Positions 62,719 to 64,000 of a DNA stretch of 64,000 bases are shown one piece after another (the first letter of the stretch is position 1; every line of letters begins with the position of its first letter). Source of the DNA: Paramecium tetraurelia (Eukaryota > Ciliophora > Oligohymenophorea > Peniculida > Parameciidae); assembly GCF_000165425.1 (NCBI RefSeq), contig NW_001799411.1, forward strand, positions 284,216 through 348,215. Reading direction: 5' to 3'. The position numbers and the translations under genes are program-made. The notes under the pieces were generated by a model, which worked only from the letters and a program-made list of their open reading frames with translations, made no database searches and was not told where the DNA came from.

Positions 62719-63731
62719 TCAGAATTAGTAGTTTTAAGCATAATCCAATTCTTCATCCTGTTCATCAATGTTAAGCTTTAAACCATTTGATCGACACCAT
62801 ACTCTATATAGATTTTTAAATAGCATAGAAACAGTCAAAGGACCTACTCCTCCTGGGACTGGTGTAATGAAACTGACTTTAGAAAGCGCCTAGTATAAAG
62901 AATATTTAAACTTTTTGGAATTCGATATCGCCAACAATCTTATTGGTTCCTGGAATCCTAGTAATTCCAACATCAATAACTTTTGCTCCATTTTTGATCC
63001 ATTCCCCTTTGACCAATTCTTTATGACCTGCACATGAAATCACAATGTCTGCCTAATGAATGATTTAATTGTATATATACTTTTTGTACATGTTCTTAGA
63101 CTGTTGTTTCGGAATGACAGATAGTGACTTTAGCATTTCTTCTCAGAAGCAAAACTGATAATGGGAATCCAACTAACTGACTTCTACCAATCACAGTAAC
63201 ATTCTGATTTCTCACATCAATTTCCTATGTGTCCAAGATATGAAGCACTGCAGCTGGTGTACATGGTATAATGTCGTTATCCTCCCCATTTTATAGAAGA
63301 TTTTGAAAATTGGCCATGTGTAAACAATCTACATCTTTACTTGGTTTGATTTCGTTGGAAATTTCCAATCTGGATAGATGAGGTGGCAAAGGAAGCTTTT
63401 GATAATTATACGACATACTTGAACAAGGATTCCATCAATGGATCCTTGCTAATTTAAAGTTCTAATTTAATGAACGATCTCTTGCTGAGTGATGCTCTCT
63501 GGAAAATGATGGAGTTCATGATGTACTTCATTTTCTTCACAGAGAGCTATCTTCTTGCGAACATATGTTAAAGATGATGGATTGTTTCCAACCTAAATAA
63601 TGGCCAGACCAGGTCTCATTAAAGCAGGGTGTTCCTTAATTTTATTATTGAATACTCAAGGTGTGATAATTTATAAGCTAGGCAATTCTAGAGATGGTTT
63701 CTTTAGCTAATAAGTTTCCATTTAAGATCAT
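62719..63731 (-). CDS. folD: methylenetetrahydrofolate dehydrogenase/cyclohydrolase
   Basis: FolD-type bifunctional enzyme that interconverts 5,10-methylene-, methenyl- and 10-formyl-tetrahydrofolate. It shows [20 protein letters not shown] with the catalytic Lys four residues after Tyr (TYVRKK), [37 protein letters not shown], the NAD(P) loop [31 protein letters not shown]-like strand, [31 protein letters not shown] and [19 protein letters not shown]. Introns of 23, 28 and 22 nt are clear; the stop is TGA after ...DYAQNYQF. The N-terminal exon ([17 protein letters not shown]) is in a different frame from the next segment ([14 protein letters not shown]), and no standard GT..AG intron joins them. 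A mitochondrial or cytosolic location cannot be decided; no clear presequence is visible. Confidence 0.88.
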
Positions 63732-63878
63732 TTTATTATATAATACTATAAATAATCTAAATAACGAGAGAACATTTAATAATAGCAATAATCATATAAT
63801 AAATTATGATATACTCATGATAAACTTTTATTGGCTTATATATATTTTCTAAACTTAATAGATGCGTAAATAAATTAA

Positions 63879-64000
63879 ATGAATTATCCTTATCAGCCAT
63901 ATAGGCCATATTAAAGAGTACCCAATACTTCAGTGCATAACCCAAATATTATGTCTTATGTCGATTCAGTGCTATCAAAATCTAGAAATAATTATGCTTC
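63879..64000 (+). CDS. Tyr/Pro-rich protein, 5' part only
   Basis: The frame opens MNYPYQPYRPYQRVPNTSVH and runs in frame to the window end (SYVDSVLSKSRNNYAS). The start is 147 bp from the divergent folate enzyme start. The Tyr-Pro-Gln-Arg-rich N-terminus is low in complexity and probably disordered. The rest of the gene lies outside the window, so no family can be given. The minus-strand open frame over this stretch is taken as its shadow. Confidence 0.6.

Noticed and set aside
63757-63945. Minus-strand 62-codon frame at the right end
   Set aside because: The plus strand from 63879 gives a better, Pro/Tyr-rich start that continues to the window end; the minus frame looks like chance in AT-rich DNA.
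1-64000. tRNA and rRNA genes
   Set aside because: I looked for T-loop-like GTTCGAATC/GTTCAAATC strings with paired stems and found none outside coding sequence.
1-64000. Transposons, integrated viral copies, CRISPR arrays, telomeric repeats
   Set aside because: No transposase, reverse transcriptase, integrase or capsid motif, no direct or inverted terminal repeats, no spaced repeats and no C3A3/C4A2 runs were seen. The only long repeats are the trichocyst pair and the antigen modules.

Overview
The window looks like macronuclear DNA of a Paramecium (aurelia-like) ciliate. It is very AT-rich. Every complete gene reads only with TAA and TAG as glutamine and TGA as the sole stop. Introns are 20-31 nt GT..AG segments. 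Gene content is typical of the genus: Cys-rich GPI-type surface antigens, a pair of probable trichocyst matrix proteins, and ciliary, secretory and phosphagen genes. Genes lie on both strands with short gaps (down to 23-50 bp). No rRNA, tRNA, telomere repeat or transposon was recognised.

Layout. 1-12.7 kb: a TPR protein with a zinc-binding N-terminus (+), a signal-peptide/DUF4215-like Cys-rich multi-pass membrane protein (-), and a WD-like protein (+), separated by decayed AT-rich spacers. 12.7-15.6 kb: a membrane-bound hybrid histidine kinase (-). 17.5-24.2 kb: an intronless 2233-codon surface antigen (-). 25-40 kb is a dense housekeeping/ciliary block: arginine kinase (-), a small MGICGS protein (+), CFAP69-like (-), a small unknown (+), mitochondrial Hsp90/TRAP1 (-), a beta-propeller-like protein (-), an RPA1 C-terminal-type protein (+), trichocyst matrix protein copy 1 (-), a C2H2 protein (+) and a PH-like/protein kinase (-). 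40.8-48.7 kb: a two-TM ciliate family protein (+), gamma-COP (+), LUC7-like splicing factor (-) and a WD-like protein (-). 48.7-60.3 kb: a giant 11.6 kb Cys-rich surface protein gene (-) whose middle is an array of nearly 50 modules of 36-37 residues. 60.7-64 kb: trichocyst matrix protein copy 2 (+), a FolD-type folate enzyme (-), and the start of a Tyr/Pro-rich protein (+) running off the window.

The most striking observations are: (1) the two trichocyst genes, 25 kb apart and inverted, which are near-identical in exons and introns while their signal peptides and flanks differ, so the copied tract ends at the ORF edges; (2) the giant antigen-like gene with its single-tryptophan modules; and (3) apparent +1 frame changes, or unusual introns, in four otherwise good genes (giant antigen, WD-like protein, LUC7, FolD). 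Those four could be assembly indels, very short or non-canonical introns, or real frameshifts. All positions and translations were worked out by hand from the sequence; homology names rest on motif recognition, not on searches.
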